This document shows, one piece after another, positions 16,436 to 26,750 of a stretch of 64,000 nucleotides of DNA. The translations under genes were made by a program, and so were the position numbers. The notes beneath the pieces were generated by a model. It was not told where the DNA came from. It ran no database searches and worked only from the letters and a program-made list of their open reading frames with translations. Source of the DNA: Rhodospirillum sp. (GTDB lineage Bacteria > Pseudomonadota > Alphaproteobacteria > Dongiales > Dongiaceae); assembly GCA_013822765.1 (NCBI GenBank), contig PNKY01000010.1, positions 1 through 64,000 on the forward strand. Reading direction: 5' to 3'. How positions within the stretch are numbered: position 1 is the stretch's first letter; every line of letters starts with the position of its first letter.

Positions 16436-16465
16436 GAATACCAGTCACATTTGAATACCAATCAG
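16436..16465. promoter_or_regulatory. Direct repeats upstream of the FMN reductase, possible HxlR site
   Basis: GAATACCAGTCAC (16436) and GAATACCAATCAG (16453) are near-identical direct repeats 17 bp apart, between the divergent HxlR and reductase genes. CACTGGTCACA at 16404 is a further related half-site in inverted orientation. They are candidate binding sites for the HxlR dimer. Confidence 0.5.
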
Positions 16466-16479
16466 AAAGGCTCGAAATC

Positions 16480-17040
16480 ATGGCTCTTCCCAAGGTCGCA
16501 GTGGTCAACGGCAGCCTGCGCAAGGATTCGTTCAACAAGAAGCTGGCGCTGGCGGTGGCCAAGCTGGCGGCCGGAAAGCTCGAGCTGAAGCTGGTCGACC
16601 TGTCGGAGGTGCCGCTCTACAACCAGGATCTCGAAGCCAACTATCCGGCGGCGGTCCAGCGCGTGAAGGACGAGATCGCCGCGGCCGACGCGGTGCTGTT
16701 CGTGACGCCGGAGCACAACCGCTCGATCCCCGCCGCCCTCAAGAACATCATCGACTGGGTGTCGCGTCCGTACGGCACCAGCAAGTGGGCGGGCAAGCCG
16801 GCCGCGATCCTCGGCGCCACGCCCGGCCAGGTCGGGACAGCGGTCGCGCAGGACCATCTGCGCTCCGTCCTGGTGGCGCAGGGCATCGCCCTGCTGGGCC
16901 GGCCGGAGGTCTATTTCATCTACAAGGACGGCGTGTTCGACGCCGACCACAGCGTCACCGACCCGGCAGCCAAGAAGATCCTGGAAGGCTTCGTCGAATC
17001 CTTCACCGGCTGGGTGGCGAAGCTGACGCACACGCACTGA
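16480..17040 (+). CDS. NADPH-dependent FMN reductase (flavodoxin-like)
   Basis: 186 residues. The flavin-binding loop is VVNGSLRKDSFNKKLA and the second signature is VLFVTPEHNRSIPAALKNIIDWVSRP. ILGATPGQVGTAVAQDHLRSVL completes the family pattern (NQO/chromate reductase type). Predicted cytosolic reduction of quinones or electrophiles with NAD(P)H. ATG 16480 was chosen; the upstream in-frame extension has no family similarity. Its control is probably by the divergent HxlR protein. Confidence 0.94.
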   Translation: MALPKVAVVNGSLRKDSFNKKLALAVAKLAAGKLELKLVDLSEVPLYNQDLEANYPAAVQRVKDEIAAADAVLFVTPEHNRSIPAALKNIIDWVSRPYGTSKWAGKPAAILGATPGQVGTAVAQDHLRSVLVAQGIALLGRPEVYFIYKDGVFDADHSVTDPAAKKILEGFVESFTGWVAKLTHTH

Positions 17041-17044
17041 AGGT

Positions 17045-17605
17045 TCAGTCGCCGACCAGCCGCTTCTTGAGCCGCGCCAGGATGCGCGGAAAGACCGCCG
17101 GATCGTGCAGGGCGCGGCCGAGGACCAGCGCGCCCTGGATCGTCGCCAAGGTCTCTTCGGCGCGGCCGCGGGCTTTCTTGGGGCCGTGGCCGGCGCGGAT
17201 CAGGGCGCTTTCGAGCGCCTCGGTCCACGCTGCGAAGTAGCCCCGGATGCGCGGGGCGAACTGGTCGCGCGAGTCATTGAGCGCCAAGGCGCCGACCAGG
17301 CACACGCGCTGGCCGGATTTGAAATACTCCTCGACCGCCCGCAGCATGTCTGCGATGGCGCGCGCGGCATTCGCATCCTCGCGCAGCGGCTTGAAGATGC
17401 GGGTGGCGAACCAGGCCTCGATCTCGGTCAGCACCGCGACCGCCATGTCCTCCTTTCCGCCGGGGAAGAAGTGATAGAGGCTGCCTTTGCCAAGGCCGGT
17501 GCGCGCGCCGATGAGCGAGAGGCTGGCGCCCTCGAAGCCGTGCTCGCGGAACACTTCACCGAGCACGGGCAGGATATCGGCGCGCTCGGCGACCGTCTTG
17601 GGCAT
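17045..17605 (-). CDS. TetR-family regulator
   Basis: 186 residues. The N-terminal helix-turn-helix is ADILPVLGEVFREHGFEGASLSLIGARTGLGKGSLYHFFPGGKEDM. The ligand domain has the TetR_C_3-like pattern (CLVGALALNDSRDQFAPRIRGYF). It begins 2 bases after the stop of the DUF1348 gene upstream on the same strand, so the two form an operon. The 13-bp inverted repeat at 18094 in front of the operon is the probable operator, giving autoregulation. Confidence 0.93.
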   Translation of the reverse strand: MPKTVAERADILPVLGEVFREHGFEGASLSLIGARTGLGKGSLYHFFPGGKEDMAVAVLTEIEAWFATRIFKPLREDANAARAIADMLRAVEEYFKSGQRVCLVGALALNDSRDQFAPRIRGYFAAWTEALESALIRAGHGPKKARGRAEETLATIQGALVLGRALHDPAVFPRILARLKKRLVGD

Positions 17606-17607
17606 CG

Positions 17608-18075
17608 CTAGAGCCCGAGGTCGCTGAGGCCGGGATGGTCGGCCGGGCGCGGCTTGCTGCGGTCCCAGTGGTATTTGCGGTCGGCCGCCGTGATCGGCAG
17701 GTCGTTGATGCTGGCATAGCGCAGGCGCATCAGGCCTTCGGCGTCGAACTCCCAGTTCTCGTTGCCGTAGGAGCGGAACCAGTTGCCGGCGTCGTCGTGC
17801 CACTCGTAGGCGAAGCGCACCGCGATGCGGTTACCCTCGAACGCCCATAGCTCCTTGATCAGGCGATAGTCGAGCTCGCGCGCCCATTTGCGCTGCAGGA
17901 ACGCGACAATCTGCGCGCGGCCCTTCGGAAACTCGGCGCGGTTGCGCCACTGGCTGTCCTCGGTATAGGCGAGCGACACGCGCTCCGGGTCGCAGCTGTT
18001 CCAGGCGTCCTCGGCCATGCGGACTTTCTGGATGGCGGTCTCGCGGGTGAAGGGCGGCAGCGGTGGGCGGGCCAT
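17608..18075 (-). CDS. DUF1348 / SnoaL-like (NTF2-fold) protein
   Basis: 155 residues, the usual DUF1348 length. Family blocks are [73 protein letters not shown] and the terminal DRKYHWDRS. This is a small cone-shaped NTF2 fold; biochemical role unknown, often next to TetR regulators. It is the first gene of a two-gene operon with the TetR gene. Confidence 0.92.
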   Translation of the reverse strand: MARPPLPPFTRETAIQKVRMAEDAWNSCDPERVSLAYTEDSQWRNRAEFPKGRAQIVAFLQRKWARELDYRLIKELWAFEGNRIAVRFAYEWHDDAGNWFRSYGNENWEFDAEGLMRLRYASINDLPITAADRKYHWDRSKPRPADHPGLSDLGL

Positions 18076-18093
18076 GTTTTGGACCTCCAGCTA

Positions 18094-18130
18094 GTGTACC
18101 GATTGGATAACACTTTACCAATTGGTACAC
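18094..18130. promoter_or_regulatory. TetR-type operator, 13-bp inverted repeat
   Basis: GTGTACCGATTGG and CCAATTGGTACAC are inverted copies matching at 12 of 13 positions, separated by 11 bases. The site lies 19 bases before the DUF1348 start and would overlap the promoter of the DUF1348-tetR operon. Confidence 0.75.
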
Positions 18131-18151
18131 AAGCTTGAGCCCTGCGGCAGG

Positions 18152-18916
18152 TCAGCGCAGCACCGTGTCCAGCACCGGCAGCGAGACGATTGCGGCGGCC
18201 GCGATCAGGATGAAGCAGACGCGGCGGAACATGGCGTCGCTGGCAAGGCCGAACATCCGGGTCCCGAGAAACATGCCGATGGCGTAGCCCGGCACGGTCA
18301 GCGCCGAGAGCAACACCACGTCGAGGCCGAGCAGGCCGGTGACCAGGTAGCTGATGCTGGCCACCATCGAGGTGCAGAAAAAGAACAGGATGATGTTGGC
18401 GCGCACGGTCAGCGCCGAGTTGCTGCCGCCCAGCCAGTAGGCGACCACCGGCGGGCCGGCGGCCTGCGCTGCGCCGGAGAGGATGCCGGCCGCGAATCCG
18501 ACGCCGAGGGTAGTCGGCACATTCGGCTGGCCGTGGTAGCGCCAGCCGGAGATCAGCAGCGCCAGCATGGCGACCACCAGCACCACGATCGCCCAGCGCA
18601 CCGTGATGGCGTCGACATGGGCGAGGATGGCGGCGCCGAGCGGAATGCCGACCAGCGCGCCCGCCGCCATGATCCCGACCTCGCGCCGGTTGGCCTGGCG
18701 CCAGGCGTTCTTGAGCAGCGCCAGCTGGGCGATGCCGTCGATCACCAAGAGAATGGGCGCGGCCGCCTGCGGCCCGACCGCGGCGCTCGCCAGCGGCACG
18801 AAGATCAGTGCGCCGCCGAACCCGGAAAAGCCACGCGCCAGCGAGGCGATGAACGCGGCAGCGATGAGCAGCAGGATGGCGCGGGTGGAATGGTGGGCGA
18901 GCAATTCGCTAATCAC
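18152..18916 (-). CDS. TauE/SafE (TSUP) family membrane transporter
   Basis: About 254 residues with seven to eight hydrophobic segments. Family motifs are IASLARGFSGFGGALIFVPLAS near the N terminus and ILSGAAQAAGPPVVAYWLGG in the second repeat. TSUP proteins export sulfite, sulfonates or related anions across the inner membrane; substrate unknown here. The frame stays open to 18982, but that stretch translates a palindromic repeat (GIPSPILGRGTW), so I prefer GTG 18916. It is downstream of the MFS gene on the same strand. Confidence 0.88.
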   Translation of the reverse strand: MISELLAHHSTRAILLLIAAAFIASLARGFSGFGGALIFVPLASAAVGPQAAAPILLVIDGIAQLALLKNAWRQANRREVGIMAAGALVGIPLGAAILAHVDAITVRWAIVVLVVAMLALLISGWRYHGQPNVPTTLGVGFAAGILSGAAQAAGPPVVAYWLGGSNSALTVRANIILFFFCTSMVASISYLVTGLLGLDVVLLSALTVPGYAIGMFLGTRMFGLASDAMFRRVCFILIAAAAIVSLPVLDTVLR

Positions 18917-18930
18917 GTAGACGCACCACG

Positions 18931-18957
18931 TCCCCCTCCCCAAGATGGGGGAGGGGA
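18931..18957. repeat. GC-rich palindromic intergenic repeat
   Basis: TCCCCCTCCCC and GGGGGAGGGGA flank AAGAT as an imperfect dyad. The same type occurs at 62522-62542 and, degenerate, at 33762-33798. These short palindromes are dispersed between genes. Confidence 0.65.
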
Positions 18958-18991
18958 TTCCAGTGCGCGCCTGTGATGACATCGATGCAGG

Positions 18992-20182
18992 TCATTGCGG
19001 GCGCTTCAGCAATAGCCAACGCAGCACGACGGCAAGCGCTGTGGCGCACAGCGTGACGCCAGTCATGATGTGGAAGGAGAGCGGCCAGTCGTCCGGGCCT
19101 TCGACCAGAATGCCGAGCACCAGCGGGCCGAAGAAGACGCCGATGTTGCGGGCGGCCATCACGATGCCGTAGGCGCCGGCGCGGGCGGTGCCTTCGACGA
19201 TGCGGTGCGGCATCTGCCACAGGCAGGTCGGCACCACGCCGGCGCCGACGCCGTAGACCAGCAGCAGCACGAGTCCGATCCAGCCCTCGGCGAACGGCGC
19301 CAGCAGCCAGACCAATGCCTGCGAGGCGAGGCCGATGATCAGCGCGCGCAGCAGCGGCAGGCCTTTGCCGAGCGCCCAGCCGGTGAGGATGTTGAAGGCG
19401 AGCAGCACGACCACCGGCAGCAGGTAGGCGCCGACCGACGCGCGCAGGGAAAGACCGTGCTGGATCTCGAGATAGGAGGTGAGCCAGGTCATGAAGGCGA
19501 AATACTGCCCCGACCACATCAGGAAGATGCCGCCGCCGAGCCACAGCAATCTGGTCTGCCGCGGCGTGAGCGGCTCCTCAACGGTGCGGCGGCGCGCGAG
19601 CGCGCCGTGGCTGCGATAGCCGAGCGCGATCATGCCGAGCGCGAGCACGATGCCGAGCCACCACAGCACCCGCCAGTCGGGATACTGCGCCGCGACCACG
19701 GCGCCGACGATCTGGCCGATCGGAATCCAGCCAGCGAGCAGGCCGGTCACGAACGGCAAATCGCGTGGTGCAGCGGCCTGCGCGGCGATCGCCGGCCCGG
19801 CGATGGCGCAGATCGCGAAGCCGAGGCCCTCCAGCCCGCGGCCGGCCAGGAACAGGATCGAGGAGTCCGGCCAGAGCAGCGCCAGCGCGCCGCCGACCGC
19901 CGTCACCAGGCCGGCGAGCGCGAGGCCACGGCCTAATCGCCCCTCGCCTTGCAGCCAGCGTCCTAACGGTTGGGAAACCATAAGACCGATAAGGGCATAG
20001 ACCGACATGAAGCCGGCGGCGACCGCGGATCCATGGGGATGTTCGCGCAACAGGTCGGGCAGGATCGGCGGCAGCTTGAATTGCTGGTAGGCGCAGGCGC
20101 AGGAAACGCTCACACCCAGGGCAACCCCTGGCCACCAAGTTCTGTGATGGATTTCACTTGCCCCTACGGGACGGGTGGCCAT
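18992..20182 (-). CDS. MFS transporter
   Basis: About 396 residues with twelve predicted membrane spans. The loop 2-3 motif GLMVSQPLGRWLQGEGRLGRG and GRGLEGLGFAICAIAGPAIAAQ are major-facilitator signatures, as is the second-half repeat AARNIGVFFGPLVLG. It resembles the CynX/NimT-like or YbfB-like branches; substrate unknown. The frame extends to TTG 20236 with a basic leader; I favour ATG 20182. It is followed on the same strand by the TSUP gene. Confidence 0.9.
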   Translation of the reverse strand: MATRPVGASEIHHRTWWPGVALGVSVSCACAYQQFKLPPILPDLLREHPHGSAVAAGFMSVYALIGLMVSQPLGRWLQGEGRLGRGLALAGLVTAVGGALALLWPDSSILFLAGRGLEGLGFAICAIAGPAIAAQAAAPRDLPFVTGLLAGWIPIGQIVGAVVAAQYPDWRVLWWLGIVLALGMIALGYRSHGALARRRTVEEPLTPRQTRLLWLGGGIFLMWSGQYFAFMTWLTSYLEIQHGLSLRASVGAYLLPVVVLLAFNILTGWALGKGLPLLRALIIGLASQALVWLLAPFAEGWIGLVLLLVYGVGAGVVPTCLWQMPHRIVEGTARAGAYGIVMAARNIGVFFGPLVLGILVEGPDDWPLSFHIMTGVTLCATALAVVLRWLLLKRPQ

Positions 20183-20350
20183 TCCCGACTTTACCCCTTT
20201 TCCTCGGCGGCGAAACAATGCCATCATCTTTGGCAACGCGCCTAGCTTGGAACCGGCCGTCAGAGTCGGATCGAGACAATAGGCGATCCATCATCTCGGC
20301 CGGGGGTGCGGCCGCGCCGGACACTGGGGACGCCGGGAGTATTGAACAAG

Positions 20351-21181
20351 GTGACGACGGCAGCCTTCACGGTGTCCTTCTGGGGCGTACGCGGCTCTCT
20401 CTCGTGCCCCGGCTCCGAATACGTGCGCTATGGCGGCAACACCTCGTGCCTCGAAGTGCGATGTGGGCCCTATCTGCTCATCATGGACGGCGGCACCGGC
20501 ATGCGTCCGCTGGGCAAGAAGCTGATCGCCAACGGGCCGATCGACGCCGACATCTTTTTCACCCACACCCATCTCGACCACATCGTCGGCCTGCCGTTCT
20601 TCGCGCCGCTCTATCAGCCGGCCTGCAGCCTGCGCTTGTGGGCCGGGCACCTGAAGCCGCGCACCACGCTGAAGGACGCCCTCAGTGGCATGATGGTGGA
20701 GCCGCTGTTCCCGGTGCCGCTCGACGTGTTCGCCTCGCGCCCGGACTATCACGACTTCGCCGCCGGCGAAGTGCTCAGCCCTCGCCCCGGCATCACCGTG
20801 CGCACCACGCCGCTCAACCACCCCAACGGCGCCACCGGCTATCGCATCGACTATGACGGCCGCTCGCTGTGCTACATCACAGATTGCGAGCACAAGCCCG
20901 GCACGCTCGATCCGCTGATCCTCGACCTGGTGAAAGGCGCCGATCTTTTCATCTATGATGCCACCTATACCGATACGGAATTCGCGAAGTATGTCGGCTG
21001 GGGCCACTCCACCTGGCAGGAAGGCGTGCGCCTGGCCGACGCCGCCAAGGTGAAGCAGCTGGTGCTGTTCCACCACGATCCCAGCCACGACGATGATTTC
21101 ATGGACACGGTGGTGGCCGAAGCCAACAAGCTCCGCCCCGGCACCATCGCCGCGCGCGAGGTGCTGGAGCTCAGCGTATAA
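20351..21181 (+). CDS. Metallo-beta-lactamase fold hydrolase
   Basis: 276 residues from GTG 20351; the family normally starts just before FTVSFWGVRGSLSCPG, which fixes the choice. Metal ligands are in FFTHTHLDHIVGLPFF, then the distal His in TTPLNHPNGATGYRI, CYITDCEH and YDATYTDTEF, and the C-terminal LFHHDPSHDDD. This pattern belongs to the class III phosphodiesterase/RNase Z-like branch of MBL hydrolases found in Alphaproteobacteria. The substrate may be a cyclic nucleotide or phosphodiester; unproven. Confidence 0.88.
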   Translation: MTTAAFTVSFWGVRGSLSCPGSEYVRYGGNTSCLEVRCGPYLLIMDGGTGMRPLGKKLIANGPIDADIFFTHTHLDHIVGLPFFAPLYQPACSLRLWAGHLKPRTTLKDALSGMMVEPLFPVPLDVFASRPDYHDFAAGEVLSPRPGITVRTTPLNHPNGATGYRIDYDGRSLCYITDCEHKPGTLDPLILDLVKGADLFIYDATYTDTEFAKYVGWGHSTWQEGVRLADAAKVKQLVLFHHDPSHDDDFMDTVVAEANKLRPGTIAAREVLELSV

Positions 21182-21241
21182 TGGACATCACCCGCCTGCG
21201 CGCTCGGTGAGCGCCGTGTTTTCAGCTGCGCGTGCCCGCTC

Positions 21242-22093
21242 ATGACTCCCCGCGAATGGTTCCGGCGTTTGCGCTTCGGGCTCGACACCGTGCTGTCGCT
21301 GGACCGGCTGGGGTTTTTCATTCCCTATCGTCATGCGCGCTCGGTGAAGCCGCCCCAGCGCTATCCGGCGATCGCGCAGATGTTCGAGGCGGCGCTGCCG
21401 GAGATGGCGGCGGCGATCGACGCGATCGATGCGGTGGCCGAGGATCTGAAAAAGATCGCACGCGATGCCAAGGCGCCGGCGCCGCGCTGGGACCAGGACT
21501 GGTTCTGCGGCCTCGACGCCGCGATGCTGTATGCGCAGATCCGGCAGCACCGGCCGGCGCGGGTGGTGGAGATTGGCAGCGGCCACTCGACGCGGTTCGC
21601 CGCGCGCGCCATCGCCGATGGCGGGCTCGATACCCAGCTGATCGCGATCGATCCGGAGCCGCGCGCGCACCTGGGAGCGCTGAAGGTCGAGTGGCATCGC
21701 GAGACCCTGCAGCAGGCGCTGCAGAATTCTGGCGGCCACGTCATCGCCGCGTTCCATCCCGGCGACCTGCTGTTCGTCGATTCCAGCCACATCCTGATGC
21801 CGGGCACCGACGTCGAGCTCATCCTGACCGAGCTGCTGCCGCGCCTGCCGGCGGGCGCGCTGGTGCAGATCCACGACATCTTCCTGCCGGACGCCTACCC
21901 GGCGGACTGGACCTGGCGCGGCTATAACGAGCAGGGCGCGGTGGCGACGATGCTGGCCGGCGGCGGCTGGGACATCCTGTTCGCCAGCCGCTTCGCGCGC
22001 CAGCGATTCGAGGAACGGCTGCGCAGCGGCCCGCTCGGCGCCTATCACGATGGAAGCGGCCCGGCGACCAGCCTATGGCTGGCGAAACGATAA
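21242..22093 (+). CDS. Class I SAM-dependent methyltransferase
   Basis: 283 residues. The SAM-binding motif I is VVEIGSGHSTRFAARAI, followed by the acidic strand end LIAIDPEPR and motif LLFVDSSHI, typical of the Methyltransf_24 group. The N-terminal ~90 residues are helical and contain WDQDWFCGLDAAMLYAQI. The late block QIHDIFLPDAYP contains a possible metal- or substrate-binding HD. The acceptor is unknown; relatives occur in sugar and surface-polysaccharide modification. Confidence 0.85.
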   Translation: MTPREWFRRLRFGLDTVLSLDRLGFFIPYRHARSVKPPQRYPAIAQMFEAALPEMAAAIDAIDAVAEDLKKIARDAKAPAPRWDQDWFCGLDAAMLYAQIRQHRPARVVEIGSGHSTRFAARAIADGGLDTQLIAIDPEPRAHLGALKVEWHRETLQQALQNSGGHVIAAFHPGDLLFVDSSHILMPGTDVELILTELLPRLPAGALVQIHDIFLPDAYPADWTWRGYNEQGAVATMLAGGGWDILFASRFARQRFEERLRSGPLGAYHDGSGPATSLWLAKR

Positions 22094-22157
22094 CGGAAAG
22101 GCATGGGCGCAGTGACTATGCTGCATCCGATGCGACCGAAACCGAGTAGCAATACGC

Positions 22158-23492
22158 ATGCGCCTGAGCGCCGCTGACGATGCCAACCAGGACCTGCCGC
22201 CGGTGGTGCGGGCGCGGATCACGGCGTTGCAGGACAACAGCGAGAAGCTGATCGGCTGGATCCAGCTCGCCATCGTCATCCTGTTCGGCGTGCTCTATGG
22301 GCTGTCGCGCCAGACCGTGCCGATGGGCACCGCGATCTGGCTGCTGACGCCGGCGGCGATCGGGCTCTATTTCATCGCCACCGTCATCCGCCTCATCATG
22401 GCCTATCGCATCCGCATGGGCTTCTGGCTGCTGGCGGGCTCGATCGTGATCGACATGGCGCTGCTCTATGGCCTGATCTGGAGCTTCCACCTGCAATACA
22501 TGCAGCCGGCCTCGTTCTACCTGAAAGCGCCGACTCAGCAGTATGTCTACATCTTCATCGCTCTGCGCGCGCTGAGGTTCGAGGTGCAGTATGTGGTGCT
22601 GGCCGGCATCGCGGCCGCGCTCGGCTGGGTGGTGATGATCGGCTATGTACTGTTCGCTGATCCCAACAACGCCATGATCACGCGCAACTACGTGGAGTAT
22701 CTGACCTCGAACTCGATCCTGGTGGGCGCCGAGGTCGACAAGATCATCACCATCGCCGCCGTCACCACCATCCTCGCCTTCGCGATCCATGGCGCGCGGC
22801 GCATGACGACCCAGGCGGTGACCGGCGAGCAGGCACAGGAGAACCTGTCGCGCTTTTTCGCGCCGGAGATCGCGCAGCACATCAGCCGCTCGGGCGATGC
22901 CATCAGCGCCGGCGACGGCGAGGCGCGCGAAGCCGCGATCCTGAACCTCGACGTGCGCGGCTTCACCGCGCTGGCCTCGAGCGCCAGCCCGCAGGAGGTA
23001 ATGAGCGTGCTAGCCGACTACCAGCGCCGCATGGTGCCGATCATCCAGCGCCACGGCGGGGCGATCGACAAGTTCCTCGGCGACGGCATCATGGCGACTT
23101 TCGGCGCGACCCGCCCGCTGGAGGATTACGCCGCGCGCGCCATGGTGGCGCTTGAGGAGTGCATGGGAGTCGCGGCGGAATGGACCGCGGAGCAGGCGGC
23201 GCTGGGCCGCTCCAGCCTTGCGGTCAACGGCGCGCTCGCGTCGGGCCGCATCGTTGCCGGCGCCGTCGGCGACGCAACGCGGCTGGAATACACCGTGATC
23301 GGCGAGGCGGTGAACCTGTCGGCCAAGCTCGAGAAGCACAACAAGGTGCAGGGCTGCCGCGCGCTGGCGCTGAAGGAGACGTACGATGCCGCCTGCGCGC
23401 AAGGCTATACGCCGCGCGGACAGCATCTCGTGTTGCGCAGCATCACCGTCGGCGGCGTTTCGGCGCCGGTCGACCTGGTGGCGGTGGCGTAG
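22158..23492 (+). CDS. Membrane-bound class III adenylate cyclase
   Basis: 444 residues. Roughly six hydrophobic segments fill residues 34-211, then a helical linker (EQAQENLSRFFAPEIAQHI), then the cyclase homology domain ~255-444. Metal-binding aspartates are D265 (NLDVRGFTAL) and D309 (KFLGDGIMATFG). The adenine-selecting lysine is K305 and the partner Thr is in RLEYTVIGEAVNLSAKLE, so ATP is the expected substrate, giving cAMP. The sensor region is an integral membrane module with no named domain. Confidence 0.9.
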   Translation: MRLSAADDANQDLPPVVRARITALQDNSEKLIGWIQLAIVILFGVLYGLSRQTVPMGTAIWLLTPAAIGLYFIATVIRLIMAYRIRMGFWLLAGSIVIDMALLYGLIWSFHLQYMQPASFYLKAPTQQYVYIFIALRALRFEVQYVVLAGIAAALGWVVMIGYVLFADPNNAMITRNYVEYLTSNSILVGAEVDKIITIAAVTTILAFAIHGARRMTTQAVTGEQAQENLSRFFAPEIAQHISRSGDAISAGDGEAREAAILNLDVRGFTALASSASPQEVMSVLADYQRRMVPIIQRHGGAIDKFLGDGIMATFGATRPLEDYAARAMVALEECMGVAAEWTAEQAALGRSSLAVNGALASGRIVAGAVGDATRLEYTVIGEAVNLSAKLEKHNKVQGCRALALKETYDAACAQGYTPRGQHLVLRSITVGGVSAPVDLVAVA

Positions 23493-23566
23493 GCCGAGAC
23501 AGCCGTAGACAAAAAAATACTTTGGTGATGCAGTCGGCCGGCCTTGCACCAGAGGGGGCCGGTTCC

Positions 23567-23905
23567 ATGCAGCTTCGCTTGTCGCGCATCATCCTGTTCA
23601 CGGCCAACTTGGACCTGATGGTCGCGTTCTATCGCGACGTGCTGGGCTTCAAGCTCAAGGCCAACGACAAGGGCTGGAAAACCTTCGATGCCGGCGCTTG
23701 CGAGATCGCGCTGCATAGCGGCGGCGGCAAGCCAGGCCCGCGCTCACCCAAGGTTCAGTTCGACGTCAAGGACGTGGCGGCGACGCGCGAAGCGTTGATC
23801 GCGCGCGGGGCGAAGATGGGCAAGGTCTCGAGCAAGGACGGCCTCGACCTCTGCGGCGGCAAGGACCCGGACGGCAATCCGTTCTCGCTGTCGAATCGGG
23901 GCTAA
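23567..23905 (+). CDS. VOC / glyoxalase-fold protein
   Basis: 112 residues. ATG 23567 has GGGGG at a good distance. It has the two beta-alpha-beta-beta-beta modules of the vicinal oxygen chelate fold: RIILFTANLDLMVAFYRDVLGFKLKAND and VQFDVKDVAATREALIARGAKMGKV...DPDGNPFSLSN. Only part of the usual His/Glu metal set is evident (IALHSGGG), so catalytic activity is uncertain. Its end faces the methyltransferase gene at 23965 across 59 bases. Confidence 0.85.
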   Translation: MQLRLSRIILFTANLDLMVAFYRDVLGFKLKANDKGWKTFDAGACEIALHSGGGKPGPRSPKVQFDVKDVAATREALIARGAKMGKVSSKDGLDLCGGKDPDGNPFSLSNRG

Positions 23906-23964
23906 GTTTAGCCAAGGCTTCCGGCCGCATACGTGGCGGCGAGGCTCGTCGGACCTTCGTCTCG

Positions 23965-24732
23965 TCAGGGCTTGCGGCCGAGGAAGGCGTACCCGAACAC
24001 TTCGAACCTGCGTGCGTTCGGCTCACCCTTCGCGCCACCGAACGTGTCGACCGGCGGCCCGATGCGAATGTCAACGAAGCCGCTGTCCTCCATCATCTTT
24101 TGCCAGGCTGCACACGGCAGACCACCGGCGATTCAGGCCGTCCAGAGATCGATGTTGGCCACAGCCGATTCCGGCACCGGCTTGCCATTGGCGATGTCGG
24201 CGAACTGCAGGTGGCCGCCGGGCCTTAGAACGCGCCGGATCTCCGAGAATACCTGTTGCTTGTCGGCACAGAGATTGATGACGCCATTGGAGATCACGAC
24301 ATCAGCCCAGCCGTCCGCGACCGGGAGCTGCTCGAGCAGGCCCTCGCGGAACGCGACCTTCGACAAGCCCATGGCGTGCGCCGTCTTACGCGACTTGGCG
24401 AGCATCTCTTCGGTCATGTCAACGCCCACGACATGGCCGGTCGGGCCGACCTTGCCGCCGGCGATGAAGCAATCGAACCCGCCGCCCGACCCGAGATCAA
24501 CCACGCGTTCGCCGGGCTTCAGGTCACGCAGCGAAAATGGATTGGCCACGCCGGCGAAGGACTCGACCGCCTCGTCCGGCAACGCATCCACGGCTTTGAC
24601 GTCGTACCCCAGACGGGAGGCCAGGGGCCGGCCGGTATGAAAATGGTACGTGTCGTGCGGCTTGATCGCCACGTCGCGGTATTTCTTTTTGACTTCCTCG
24701 CGGAGTGCCGCAGCATTTACAGGGGTGCTCAA
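23965..24732 (-). CDS. ArsM/UbiE-like SAM methyltransferase with in-frame TGA: candidate selenoprotein
   Basis: A reading frame of 199 codons, then TGA (24133-24135), then 55 more codons to a second TGA. Start TTG 24732 follows a strong GGAGGTGA; in-frame ATG 24744 is the alternative. Motif I is VVDLGSGGGFDCFIAGGKVG, then VGVDMTEEML, and the arsenite-methyltransferase-like FADIANGKPVPES and NIDLWTA. After the TGA the same frame reads IAGGLPCAAWQKMMEDSGF, then GPPVDTFGGAKGEPNARRF, ending GYAFLGRKP, which completes the family's normal C terminus. As I recall, relatives have Cys at the TGA position (residue 200), so selenocysteine is plausible; a Cys sits seven residues later. A SECIS-like hairpin follows at once. 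Alternatives are a TGC/TGT-to-TGA mutation or a base error. Confidence 0.7.
24102..24129 (-). promoter_or_regulatory. SECIS-like hairpin just after the in-frame TGA
   Basis: On the minus strand, starting 4 bases after the TGA: GCC / GGC lower pairs, a small internal loop, GG / CC, a single bulged U, CUGC / GCAG, and apical loop CGUGU. Bacterial SECIS elements need a short upper stem and an apical loop with an early G about 16-37 bases after UGA, and E. coli fdhF has a similar bulged U and a GU in the loop. Here the loop starts at base 17 and its second base is G. Confidence 0.6.
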
Positions 24733-24883
24733 TCTCACCTCCATCTGCTCGATGACAGCAAAGCAACGGAAGTCTACATGGCTACCCAACGGTAAATCTA
24801 CGCAGCTACCCACGCGATCATGCACATCCGATCAGCATGGGACGCTCCAAGCTTGCGTGTTCCCGTTGCGAGCCTGGCGGAGA

Positions 24884-26572
<1,689 letters not shown>

Positions 26573-26750
26573 GCGTCAGCCCAAAGAAGCCAATGCGCGG
26601 TCTCCGGCTTTCCCCATGATCAGCCCTCGCCGGTCGCCACGGCGCATTGTTAATGATTCGCCGGGAAAAGTCATGCAGGCCGGTAGGCTTGTCACAGCAA
26701 TTTGGTCCTGCAGAACAGATTAAGACATGCCCGGATTAGACGCGCCCAGG

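Noticed and set aside
22158..23492. Adenylate cyclase as the missing partner of the PycTM-like protein at 33817
   Set aside because: It is over 10 kb away, has a multi-helix membrane module and adenylyl-type residues (K305, Thr in EYTVIG). Pycsar cyclases are soluble and pyrimidine-specific.
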